This document shows positions 1 to 10,704 of a stretch of 64,000 bases of DNA, piece by piece (positions within the stretch are counted from its first letter, which is position 1; each line of letters opens with the position of its first letter). The stretch covers positions 1 through 64,000 of the forward strand of contig ML769488.1 in NCBI GenBank assembly GCA_009733575.1. Direction: 5' to 3'. This stretch comes from Gymnopus androsaceus JB14 (Eukaryota; Basidiomycota; Agaricomycetes; Agaricales; Omphalotaceae). Both the position numbers and the translations under genes were made by a program. Under the pieces are notes generated by a model, which saw nothing but the letters and a program-made list of their open reading frames with translations, was not told the DNA's origin and did not search any database.

Positions 1-84
1 CAATCTTTTAGGTCTCTGGATCGACATTGCCATTGGTTACCCAGCACGTAAAAGGAAGCTCGGATTTGTTACTTTCCCTATGAG

Positions 85-95
85 TAGCGAATTGA
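85..95. repeat. Left target-site duplication of the copy A insertion
   Basis: TAGCGAATTGA is repeated at 1150-1160. It contains the octamer AGCGAATT, which also flanks the KDZ transposon in copy B. Confidence 0.65.
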
Positions 96-1149
96 TAGGC
101 TCGTCCCCACCCGCTTCCAGATGTTGATGCGATCAACGGTCAGCCGGCTACGCGAGGCTTCCTCTGGAAACGGCTGGGCACCACTTGCAGTCACTAGTAG
201 GGTCACAAATTTGTGACTTTAACTTAGCGAAATTTTGATTTCTCCCCACCACTACCGCTGCATGAATCGCCTGTCCTCCCTCTTCCTGACTGCAAAAAGG
301 TAATTTATAAAGTGCTTATGAGTCTTGCTCACAAATATTGCCATTTATAGCCCTTTTAAGTAAATTGAACTTGCTGCAGCGATTCGGCAGCAATCTTGTA
401 CTGTCCAGGTAATATTGAGCCCGAATTTGGGATCTCAATGCTTCATTCTGTATCTCTGGATCATGGTAAGTTCATACAGATAAATACAAGGTAATCAAGT
501 GCTTTCCGACTCAATCATTGACAATTTATGGTGCTGAAGAGCACAATATTCACTCTCATTCAATGTCAAGGTAAGGAAGGATTGTTTCAATCTTGATATG
601 ACCTTTCCATACTCTGGTAAGTCTATTTTTCTTATTTTAAGCCTGTTCCGACCTCATCTGACTTCATTATACTGGATTTTCGGTGATTTTTGCATCAATA
701 TTCGGTTTTTCTCGCTCTAAAACTCTCTTATTTCAGATACGATGCTAATTTCGATCACGGAATACCCCCAATATCTTCTGGAATTACTCCGAGATTTGCT
801 TGGGCAAAAATCACATCAACATCACCAGATTTTGTGTCATTTTGGGCAATATCTCATTCCATGCATGTATTTTTCATCTTATACCTCTACAATATGGATA
901 TTCTAACTCTATGAGATGATAAAAGTCCATCCATAATAATTTTATAAGGGTCATGGCGGGGGGACAGAGTTCCGCACCAAAAACTCAGATTTCTCGAAGC
1001 AAAATTTCGCTAAGTTAAAGTCACAAATTTGTGACTCTATTAGTGACTGCAAGTGGTTCCCAGTCCTTCGGGAGCCAACTAAGCTGTCAAAGCGCATTTC
1101 AAATTTATTTGAAATAGGTGGCGACTGAACGGAACTGGCGCCGCGAGTC
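96..1149. mobile_element. Insertion in copy A, with an internal MITE-like element
   Basis: About 1.05 kb separates the two halves of the copy A exon. The direct repeat TAGCGAATTGA lies on both sides (85-95 and 1150-1160), consistent with a target duplication of 8 to 11 bp. Inside it, imperfect inverted repeats of about 60 bp (174-237 and 1003-1063) contain CCACTTGCAGTCACTA and the palindrome GTCACAAATTTGTGAC. They define a MITE-like element with no coding capacity. The outermost 80 bp on each side are not clearly inverted repeats, so the insertion may be composite, with one element nested in the remains of another. The KDZ inverted-repeat terminus seen at 19192 was not found at either end. 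Confidence 0.6.
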
Positions 1150-1160
1150 TAGCGAATTGA
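1150..1160. repeat. Right target-site duplication of the copy A insertion
   Basis: Direct repeat of 85-95. The exon reading frame of copy A resumes here. Confidence 0.65.
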
Positions 1161-1753
1161 GTTTGATTGCTGATCCAGAGTTGACTGGGATCAACTCTAG
1201 CACTCACTGGCCGCCGACTCCGAGCCATCTGTCTTACCAGGAGATTATTGACTTCGATTTCGTAGAAACACCCGAGCTGCGCGCCATTTACACATTCAGC
1301 GTTGACAACACTTATGTCCGATATCTCTTTTCTCTGCCTCGGTCCTCCAGCCATTCTTCCGACGCTCGCCTTGTCAGGGAGTACAACATCCACTCCGATC
1401 CAAGGATCTCCCCGGTGTCACTAAAAAGATCTCAGCGAGTTCTACATACAGAGCCTACAGATTTATATCCTTGGCAACACAAGATGACCAACGGATATCC
1501 TATCCTTGTAGACATCCGTGACATGTCACTTATTGTCTTCTTTTCTGACATGATGCCACACTCTAACTATTCGCACCCGAGTCTTGGACCACTGACACAG
1601 GACGAGGAATCGACAATGAGTGATACTCATGCACTGGTACTATCATTGGAGGGCACTCCATCATACCGCTTGGCTTCTTTGGCTTCTTTTGACAGGATCT
1701 ATGGGGTTGCAATTATCGGCAGGCCGGATAAGGTGTTGGTTGTCCAGTATTAG

Positions 1754-2266
1754 AACTTCTTACCTACATGCCTCACAGTTGTATAACTTGAACGTGTGCA
1801 TCGTATGGCTCGTAATGCGCTTCGACCGGGCCAAGAGTACAAATGACGCATCGAGATTTAATCTTGGCGCATATGCAGATCTATGCCCAATTAAAACCAA
1901 TGATCAAAACACTTTCGGGCTTATTTTCGGGAACTGTTTTCGAAGTTATCTTTTTCCACTTGACTTTTATTGACTTGTCGTTTTCCCACCCACAGAACTT
2001 TGAACTTGTAGGAATTTTTGTTGGATAAATAACTCATAGAATTCCACGCCGATGAGCCTGAATCAAGTATCAGTAAACTACCTGATACTTATCTGTTTCC
2101 TCCAATGCCAGCAATAACATCAACTGGTCGAAATCTAACCCAATCAAATAATGAAAGGAAGGGTCTGGACTGCTTGGAAAAGAATCTCAATCGTATCCGT
2201 GAATTGGTGAGCTGCACAATATTAATATCATCTTCTCGGTCCGAGAGGATGTTTGTTGAAGGAAGT
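1754..2266. other. 3' flank of copy A, no gene seen
   Basis: The first ~100 bases resemble the corresponding flank of copy B (about 30800-30870), so the duplicated family unit extends past the stop codon. The open frames here start on non-ATG codons or lack any recognisable domain. Nothing else is supported. Confidence 0.4.
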
Positions 2267-3426
2267 TAGGGTGCCGTGAATAATTCATGGCCATGTAATT
2301 AACATGGTTATTAACATCGAGTCCTTCGAGGGGTGTTTTTAACATAGTTAATAACCACTAATTAACGTCCGGGTGAAAATGTGAATTAGCAAGTGAAAAA
2401 TTGAACTTTTAACATGTTATTAACATCTTAACATGAATAATTCAGATGCAGTCCCAATTGACATCCTTGTCATCTTCTGTGCTCGTAGTAACTGTCCTAC
2501 TAGGGAAGTCCTTCCACCGTAACCCCTGCAAAGATTGGAGATGGGCCTGACATGTCCTTAGGCTTGAAGACTGTTGTCTAGATCAATGCCATTATCCCAG
2601 ACTAGGTCAGGTATATGCGGACCATCATTTTGAGGCTTCTCCGTAGCTTCGGCCACATCCAGTAAGTCAATTGGCATGACTTGATCATCATCACCCTCCT
2701 CATTCTCCTTGCCATTATCAGGCTTGTTACTTTTATTGCCAGATTGCAATGGACCTTGGATGGACCCGCCAAGTCAGAAACATCGGTGTTGACTTTTTGA
2801 CCATTTCGAAGGGCGGAGTTGTGATACATAAGCCGCGAGCCTGTACACTCATCTGCCATCGAATTTTTCAAGAATTTGTTAGTGCCAAAAACGCACGTAC
2901 TGCAAGAAACTAGAAAAAAAATTAGTTTGTGATGATTGATCCAACAACTTGAAATGGAAATTACCGCAAGCGTTTGAGCCTTGGGATGCAATGCTGACTC
3001 CGACCACCACTCATACTCGGACTTCTGTCCCAAGGGGTCCGTGAATGGATAGTCGCCTGGTGAAGATTTTTGGGAAGGTGACGGAGGTATGTGACATTCG
3101 GATGTCCGAAGATACAGAAGTTTGGTTTGGGTTGCTTGGGGGAGCTCCATGCTACCGCTTTCAGTGGATTCTATTGTGCACAATTGGCAGAGGTTGAAGT
3201 GGCGGCCATATATATACAAGCTACAGTACAAGCTACAAGTTGAATTATGAACCGGCAGCCCTACAAGCAACAGGAATTATGAAGGGGCGGCCCTACAAGC
3301 TACATGAATTATTAACATAAATTAACATGGGTCCTGGCACTCGATGTGATTAACATGTTATTAACATGTTAATAACTATGTTAATTAACATATGTTAATA
3401 AAAATTCGATTATTCACGGCACCCTA
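2267..3426. mobile_element. hAT-like non-autonomous DNA transposon, 1160 bp
   Basis: The element begins with TAGGGTGCCGTGAATAAT and ends with its reverse complement (the last few bases diverge). It is flanked by an identical 8-bp duplication, AAGGAAGT, at 2259-2266 and 3427-3434. A terminus beginning TAGGG and 8-bp target duplications are usual for the hAT superfamily. Subterminal regions on both sides are packed with copies of TTAACATGTTAATAAC-like motifs (about 2290-2440 and 3305-3405), another hAT trait because the transposase binds subterminal repeats. Two imperfect tandem copies of a ~28-bp unit containing GCCCTACAAGC lie near 3225-3290. There is no intact transposase. Confidence 0.7.
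2558..3150 (-). pseudogene. Degenerate ORF inside the hAT-like element
   Basis: From an ATG at 3148-3150 the minus strand reads MELPQATQTKLLYLRTSE and continues through DPLGQKSEYEWWSES before a plausible intron (GTAATT to TTTTCTAG, about 2910-2965). Downstream frames end with an acidic tail and a stop near 2558. The DPL...WW...P...LA spacing is reminiscent of the C-terminal dimerisation region of hAT transposases and would fit the host element. The match is short and the rest does not align from memory. It may be a decayed transposase 3' end or a captured gene piece. No complete protein is predicted. Confidence 0.3.
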
Positions 3427-3434
3427 AAGGAAGT

Positions 3435-5527
3435 TTGGAGGAAGTTCTCCTGTCAGAGCACACAAGTCGGGCATTCTAGGTTATTCTTGTGTAATTCAAA
3501 AGTTGACTCTATGAGACAATTGTTTTGATAACATCTACGGCATTGACTGAAGGTCTGTGAGCGCAGGGCGGCATGTTGTTAGAAGTGCTTCAGCGCTGAC
3601 ACGGTCAGCGCTCAGCGCCCACAGGTTTCACTAATATTCTTAACCGGACTCACTCGATCAGGTAAATAGACTTCACGTTCCATGCGGTGGGTTCACCCAC
3701 GAATATCAATCCAACGGCTTGTGTCTCCAAGAGCCTCCAAGCTTGTTACTAACAGAACTGAATCCGATCGAGCGTTCTTGCGGTAGGGAAGATATACGAG
3801 AAACATATAAATCCCAATCTAATCGCAGACAATACCAGCCCCTATCACGGAAACGGCCAACTGGCTGACCGTTGATGAGTAGGTCCTGTTCCGCGCACTA
3901 CTTTTGAGATTGGTTGACCTCGACTTTAGCACCCATTGTACAGACCACCAATCATATTATCCCCAGGCACTTGGAATTAAGTATCAGTATATCTTGTCAG
4001 CTCCAACACTGCTCTGACCGATTTCCATCATTAAATCGCCCTCGGTAGGGTTCCGTAGGAACACCTTCCGAGTTTCTATCATTACACGTATGAGGGAACA
4101 GCACAAAAGGAGCAGTTTACTCCAAATGCCTCGATATTGGTACTGGTACTGGCGGCGTCACCGGATCTGGAGGGCCAGGATGTCATGGATCTCTTGCCAC
4201 TGGATTCGCCTGAAATTCAATTGACATGCCTAACTTTCCCCGTATTGCGGGAGTGAGTCGTGTATGCACGGGCCAGCCGAGTTTATATTCTCTCAAAGGC
4301 TCAACCGCCACCGTATATCGGAGAAGGGCCTCACCAACTCGTTTTCGCCGAAGCCGCCAGTGACATAGTATGATAAGATCAAGCTCCTGCAATGAGAACA
4401 GCACGTCCAACGATTGCTGCAATGTCCAATTTCTGGAGCATTCGTGCTGCATTGTTGGAACGCTAGTCGAAGTGACTTTTTTGGAGGCCGACATATAGAT
4501 ACGTCGAATATACCTTTATGTACTATTTGATGAGGGAGAGGGTGAACTATGCATATGATCATTAGAATTCTGTCAACGATAAGCTTTACAAAGTATAGTT
4601 TGAGCTTGCCTGGTTACTGTGACACTGGAAGGGTTCGCATTGCTGTCGGTGGTTGACATTGATGGATGGCTTGAGTTTTGGTCTCGACACAATGCGGTAG
4701 GGAAGAGTGCGGACTGGGATGTCTCAACGTTATTGAAAAGTGCGCCCTGAGGTAGTTATGCAAAGCTGCTTGTCCATATCGTAGAGGATGCTGCGCTGGA
4801 CGTGGAACTGCGCGTATGAGAAGTGGAAGAGTGTTTGAGGGAAGAGATGAAATCGACGGTGCTAGTTAGAGCGACGCTTTGGTCCAATTAGCCAGCACCA
4901 CGCTAGCTAAGGCAGAACGACCGATAGATCGATATGCAAATCCATTTCAAGGCCAGCGGCGCGCGCGATACATGATACATCTTACGTCGTGAATGGTGAA
5001 TGGGTAGGAGTTTTCTGGTTTCTTCCAAGGGTGACAGTTGGTGCCGAAAGAAGAGGGAGCACGAGTGGGGCCGTTGCTGGTGTTGGTAGAGCCAGAGTAT
5101 GAACTTCGTTCACATTCCTCTGCCCGAGGCTGAGCTACACAGCGAGTATTACTGCACTTGGCAATAGTGCTATTCGCAGTCTGAGAACGTACCGCTTTCA
5201 GCAAGCTGCAAAAGCGGTGGCTCTCCTCAGTATTCCGAGCCTGAGGTTCCATCTTCCATCTTCCAACCTCTTCCAACCCTCCAACTACGTTGCAGCGAGC
5301 GTGAAAAGAATTTCGATATGAGGAGAGTGGCTATGCCATTATGAGATGTTACCTGTAAAAGAGAATGAGAATTGTATGTAGCTAAAGGAAGTGCATGTGA
5401 ACACTGACGCCGAAACTTTTTGATCGTCAAGTCAAACGTCTACTCACCTCCCTTCCACATTTGAATCAGCGGTGGGTAATTGTATTTCTGAAATACTACC
5501 ATTCCTGAATAATTTCTAGACTGCAAT
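3435..5527. other. Intergenic region, weak ORFs only
   Basis: About 2.1 kb precedes the F-box gene. A minus-strand ATG-initiated frame of 103 codons (4183-4494) and a partly overlapping frame (4947-5276) are present. Neither has a recognisable domain, and flanking splice signals do not join them convincingly. I call no gene here. Confidence 0.35.
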
Positions 5528-7180
5528 ATGTTGACCAATAAAGTACGCAGTCGACAACCGAGTCTGGAGGATCGTATTTCTCTTCTACGGCATGAACCCT
5601 TCGCGTATAGTCTTGAAGAGGTCGTGGCACTACTCCAGGCTTGGGATCTACATCAGTCTGTGAGGAGACCTACACGAGCAAGCTTACAACGGTCCATAAT
5701 CTCTGATTTTTCACTGGACCTCTCGGGCCAACGTTATAAAAACCTAATCAAAGGGTTCACATCCCCCATTCGCAGACTCCCCACGGAGCTACTCCTAATA
5801 ATATTTGATTATGCCTGCGATCGGAATCTCCTTCGGTGTGTCGATTCGAAACGTCTCTCCTCCTCCCTCAGCTGTCTTCCAGTACTGTCGATTGGCTCTA
5901 CTTGTATCCAATGGTGCGGGCTAGCCGTTCTGACTCCGACCTTGTGGACTCGCATTACGGTGAAGATAGCCTTCAAAGAAGCATGGGGGAGCTTCGGACG
6001 AGTAGTGGAACGGAGGGTGAAGAATTTGAAGCTGTTGCTCCAGCTGTTCCTAGGACGGTCAAAGAACTCTCCTTTGATAGTCAACTTGATTGTCACAGGA
6101 AAGAATTATTGGGTTCCTGCCCCTGCCATACAGCTCCTTCTTCAGCACTGCCAGCGTTGGGAGACTTTTCGGTATGAAGGAGATTCACCCGTCAGCGACC
6201 ATATTAATGACGGTGATCTTCACTTGGATATACTCCGCGACATATACATAAACACCCAAAGTTATTGGAGTTCTTCTATAAAAGTCTTCACACATGCTCC
6301 AAACCTTACCTCCATGACTGGCCCTTCGATTGCTGAGCTTTCCATATCACGTTCAATCACCACCCTTGATGTTTGCTTTAATAGGCAATTTTTGCAATCT
6401 CTTCTAACGATTGCCGACAATTGTCCAAAGCTAACGAACTTGGTACTACGGGAGCTACCTGGCAACCCATTTGATAGTCCAAACCGGCCTTGTCATCGCA
6501 GAACTTTGGACCATCTCCATACATTCCGAATTTGTCTGCACGAGAGAGGATACAGTTATACAGAAATGCTGAACTGTATTCTAGAAGTGTTTTCCATTCC
6601 AAGTTTGACCGAGTTGGAAATCATCCCTGCCCTGCCCGGTCATGGCTACTCTTGTGTTTGGCCCAGCAAGTTATTCTGCTCCTTTCTGGACATATCATCA
6701 TGCCAGATCACCAAGCTTGTACTCCAGGGAGTCAGAATTTCCACCGAGGATCTTATTCCTGCGCTCCACTCTCTCCCTTCCATAATATATCTGCATATCA
6801 GTGACCAGTTGCTCGCCGCTGATCATAGTCCTATAACAGGGAAATTCATCCGCAATTTGGAATGGCCGCGGAATCACGACTCGAGTCACCCTCCCCTTGT
6901 TCCCAAACTCTGCCTCCTCCGCTTGGAATTTTGTGGCAACTCTTTTGACAATGCTGCTTTCAGCAATACAGTTATATCGCGCCGTATGCCCGATGAACGA
7001 CAAGTGGAAGGATTGAGGGTGGAGTGTTTACAGACAGTCATATTGTGTTTCTTTGCACGGCAAGTTGATGACAATGTTTACGAGCCTTTGCGACCCATGC
7101 AGAGGAAGGGGATGACATTGGCGGTTACTGGAATGACCAAGGTCCCGGAGAGAGAGAGAGAGAGAGAGAGAAGGGGTTGA
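5528..7180 (+). CDS. F-box protein, 550 aa, single exon
   Basis: An uninterrupted ATG-to-TGA frame. The F-box lies at residues ~79-98 (core RRLPTELLLIIFDYACD). In this large agaricomycete family the F-box binds Skp1 and the variable C-terminal region recruits substrates to an SCF ubiquitin ligase. The rest contains irregular Leu-rich segments (for example ITTLDVCFNRQFLQSLLTI and the strand-turn runs after residue 280), like the degenerate leucine-rich repeats usual in these proteins. The normal N-terminal coiled region before the F-box is shortened. The last ~12 codons run through a (GA)n microsatellite that encodes alternating Glu-Arg, so the extreme C-terminus is probably variable between strains. 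Substrate unknown. Confidence 0.8.
   Translation: MLTNKVRSRQPSLEDRISLLRHEPFAYSLEEVVALLQAWDLHQSVRRPTRASLQRSIISDFSLDLSGQRYKNLIKGFTSPIRRLPTELLLIIFDYACDRNLLRCVDSKRLSSSLSCLPVLSIGSTCIQWCGLAVLTPTLWTRITVKIAFKEAWGSFGRVVERRVKNLKLLLQLFLGRSKNSPLIVNLIVTGKNYWVPAPAIQLLLQHCQRWETFRYEGDSPVSDHINDGDLHLDILRDIYINTQSYWSSSIKVFTHAPNLTSMTGPSIAELSISRSITTLDVCFNRQFLQSLLTIADNCPKLTNLVLRELPGNPFDSPNRPCHRRTLDHLHTFRICLHERGYSYTEMLNCILEVFSIPSLTELEIIPALPGHGYSCVWPSKLFCSFLDISSCQITKLVLQGVRISTEDLIPALHSLPSIIYLHISDQLLAADHSPITGKFIRNLEWPRNHDSSHPPLVPKLCLLRLEFCGNSFDNAAFSNTVISRRMPDERQVEGLRVECLQTVILCFFARQVDDNVYEPLRPMQRKGMTLAVTGMTKVPERERERERRG
7149..7172 (+). repeat. (GA)n microsatellite in the F-box gene 3' end
   Basis: A run of about eleven GA dinucleotides encodes an Arg-Glu alternation just before the stop codon. 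Slippage here would move the stop codon in or out of frame. Confidence 0.85.
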
Positions 7181-7818
7181 TCAATCCAACTCGTGAATGA
7201 TATGGAGCTTTGCTAGATCTATGTTGCAGAATTTTGAATTGTTTCAATGAATGCTGAATGTGAAGAGCGGTGGTCGTTCTGCGTCACATCCATCTCGGTA
7301 ATCGTACTATACTCTTGTGGATATTTATCGAATATATGCTTACACTGACTTGAATCTTGAGATGGGAGGAGAAACTTCTGAGTCTTGGGGGAGACTAGAG
7401 TTTGACCTGTCGGATTCTGGATAGGCGGATACATTCAATCTCAATAAATGGTGGATTTTATCATCGACCCATGCCATCTTTTTTTCCATCATTTCTCCAC
7501 AGTTACGATCGCTTGAGCCCATAGAAATAGGCCAAAGAGTCGTGGCTTCCCGTCTTCACAATGCCTACTTTTCTCAGTACTTTCTTCGATTGTGCATCCA
7601 CAACACGCGAGGTTGGTCGAGCGCACAGCCGTAAAGAGCAGCTTCATCAAATTAGAGGTTTTCGAGAGTAAAATCGACGAGTTCAATAGGCAGTGCCGGC
7701 GGTTCGAAAAGAGAAGAAAAAATGTCGAACGGTACTTAAGCTGGATGATTCAATGACTTTAGTTTCAATTCTAGCAAAGACTAATAGTAGTATATGAGTG
7801 GTGTATGATTCGAATTAT
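7181..7818. other. Intergenic region between convergent genes
   Basis: This lies between the stop codons of the F-box gene (plus strand) and the reductase (minus strand). It contains only short shadow frames without domains. It should contain both 3' UTRs and terminators, but no specific signal is assigned. Confidence 0.5.
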
Positions 7819-10471
7819 TCAGAAACCTGCATCTATCCAATATCTAACCCATTTCTGTACGATCGTATCATCGAGAGGCTGGAGAGCCCTCATACTTTCG
7901 CTCAACCTCTCAACATTCGTTGTTTGTAACGGCGTGAGACCCGCACTTTCGAACGTACTTTGTCCGGAACTTCTGAGGGCATCATCTACATTGGATTGAA
8001 GCCGGTAGAAATCGAGTAGCTTCACAGCAGGCTTAAAAAAGGAAGAGTGAGGATATGCTATATTCCCCAAACACGTTAAACTCACAATGTTTTGTGTGTC
8101 CTTATCTGTGGGATGTCTTGCACGTCGCTCTACAGCATCAACCCATTCGTGATATGGTACAAGTGGGAGCGAGTCGGAAGAAAGGTGCTTCTCCTGAATG
8201 AGAGTATTTCTAATGCTCTCGACCACAGAAGTCCAGGATACCGGTTTTGGGTGTACAACGTTCACAGCTATGGGCATTCACTCACGATGGAACCCAACAT
8301 CGAGTAAAGCACTGCACACTGCGTCCATTGGTATCCATGACACAACCTTTTGCGGATAGTAAGTATTTCGCAGTAAATCTCGAGTCGAAGAAAGATGTGG
8401 ACGTACCCCAAAAGCATCCGGAAGCGTACCAATGTTGATACTAGATCGGACAATGATTGGAACCCAGTCACTCGTTGCCCAAGCACCATTTGGGGCCCCG
8501 CCAGTAACTTGACCGATACGGAACGATGTCGCATCGAGTCCACTCTTCGCCAGTATCTATACAAATCGGTCAGGGACATTCTAACATAGGCTCTAGAAAA
8601 TACATGTACCCGTTCAGTAACATATTTACTCTCGCCGTAGCCTCCCCCAACCGCGTATTTTGCGTCCATGACAACTTCCTCGGGGTATGGCCCTAGGATT
8701 TTGGCATCCCACGACTGAGCTGACCCAATCGATGAAGTGAACAAGAATCGGATAGAGGAGGAATGGCGGCTAGACCGAGCAAGATCCATTAGGACCCGTG
8801 AACCTTTGACATGCGATTCGAACGATGCCAACGAGAGGTTGAAATCAAGTCTCCAAGCATTGTGAATAATCATAGTCAAGTTTTGGCGGAGCTATGAAAT
8901 TGGTTAGAATGATGTAAGTATAGTCGTAGATGGTGCTTACCTCGTTCAAAGTCCCTTCAGGCAGGCCAAGATCTTCATATGAGGTTTCGCCAGCTAAATA
9001 TACCAGCTTGGGGGATGACAAAAGAGATACATCGAGAGCCTTGTCCTGGAACCGAGCGCGATGTCTCTCGTACATTGTTGCTTTGGTAGAGGGTCGATTG
9101 AGAGTATACACGCGGGCTACAGAGTCGTTCAGCAGCAGAGACTCTAGTAGCTGAGCTCCCAGATTCCCGGTAGAGCCTGTTAGCAGAACATATTGCTGTG
9201 TCGGATCTACTTGGATGGGGTCTGGAAGAGAAGCATCTAAACCCTGTGAGTACTTGGAGATCATCTCTTCCATAGATTCTTCATGTGTCTTTGATACATT
9301 CAGAGCGCTGGTAGATCCATCGACCAGTTTCGCAAGGACGTCTGCAAGTGTTCCAATTGTGGGGATAGCTGTAGACAATGCCTTGAGTGATTGTAGCTGC
9401 AAGGGCAGTGTTGCCTGACTTCCGAAGAGCGCCGACCAGACAAAGACGAAGGATCGTAGCAGAGAGACTGTGGGTGATAATTAGTGCAGTGGACAACACC
9501 AACGGCTCAAAAAGCATACCTATCGAAGCCATGCTCAAATAGATCTTCAGTAATACCAGGAGCTTCCATTGAGATTATGTCCGAGATTTGACCAATAAGC
9601 CAGGGCTGGAGATCCGCTACTTCCCAGCTTTTAGGGGGCTCGACAGAGTCGCCTCCAGAGTTTGATTCGACAGTTTCGTACCTGTACAAGGAACAACGGA
9701 ATGAGAATCGATTTGACAGATGGTGTGCATTCGACTTACAACTTGTCAATTTCAGAGCTATACAGCGTCAGGGCTGCTTTTCTAGCCACTGTACCTTTTC
9801 CTACACGGGGAAGAAGCTTTTCGGGATCAACAACAAGGATCATCTCCTTGAAGACTCTACTAAATGCAGGTGCAACTTTATTGGCCTCTTCCACTGTGGG
9901 CCTATTGAGACAGAGATCGTGTCAAGGTAGAATCGATGCAATGTAACCAAGCTCGCTTACCAGATCAGATTCCTGAATTTCGTGATTTGCGCGTCATCAT
10001 TTACATCGACTGCATATGCTGGCAAAGGTTCAAGTAGAATTCCTGGCTGGTCTCGCTGCCTTCCGAACATGATTACTGCGCTAATCCTATAAAAATAACT
10101 CTAGGATGAGAAGAATAGTTTTTGTGAGAAAGTAGACTCTTACATGGGATTAGCTGAGATGATGGCCTCCATTGGTGCGGGAACGGTTTTTTCACCGCTC
10201 GAGTGGATAATTACGTCGTCGATTCGACCAACGCTGTAACAAAATGAGGAACAGGCGAAGTGCAGGAAAAGCACAAGGGCTCACATTTTCCAGAGGTTAG
10301 GAATGGTCGGATGAGGCTCGAACAAGTCTGAGGTTGAATAACCGGAGACGTCCGGGAGGTTCTCGACAGCAACATGGTGTGTCTCAGAAGTCTGTCGAGG
10401 ATAATACAGTGAGTAGAAGAATCAAGTGTATCACTTCAAAGGCGTACCAAAAATTGAGCCTCGAATGTCCC

Positions 10472-10704
10472 ATCTCCTTGAGCTACCCATCGGATGTTGG
10501 TTCCCTTTTGGAACTTGAAGTATTGCCATGTCTTGGTATCTAATCGTAATTCGGTAACAACGCCAAATTCTGTCCCACCGTATCCAGAAGTAACAGTGAC
10601 ACCTCGGGAGATGAGAGATTCGGCAATTTTGGGGGAAAGAGGTCCTCCACCGTAAGTCTAGAAACGGGAAGCGGTGTCAGAAAAGATTGATGATAAAGAG
10701 ATCT
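10472..10704. repeat. Left 233-bp copy of host reductase exon/intron
   Basis: Identical over 233 bp to 15578-15810. It spans the 3' part of an intron and most of the exon encoding TYGGGPLSPK to RWVAQGD of the adenylation domain. On this side it continues directly into downstream host exons, so it is host DNA and not an LTR. Confidence 0.9.

Larger units (their letters stand above)
12..1753 (+). pseudogene. Gene family copy A, exon split by an insertion
   Basis: The last exon of a gene of unknown function follows a splice acceptor at 10-11 and encodes a stretch containing IGYPARKRKLG. It is interrupted at about 95 and resumes at 1151 (SLIADPELTGINSS), then stays open to a TAG stop near 1753 (C-terminus GRPDKVLVVQY). 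The only in-frame start codon upstream of the second part is a GTG inside the inserted DNA, so that open frame is not an independent gene. The same exon sequence occurs as copy B at 19119-19191 and 30168-30797, where removal of the KDZ transposon restores one reading frame across the junction. This shows that the two halves belong together. I do not recognise a domain. Regions upstream of copy B look like a typical multi-exon agaricomycete F-box-type gene, but no F-box is visible. The upstream part of copy A lies outside the window. Confidence 0.6.

Noticed and set aside
1118..1753. The 211-codon frame as a complete gene
   Set aside because: It starts at a GTG inside inserted DNA; comparison with copy B shows it is the second half of a split exon.
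4183..4494. Minus-strand 103-codon ATG frame as a C2-domain-like gene
   Set aside because: No residue pattern could be aligned with confidence and no neighbouring exons were found.
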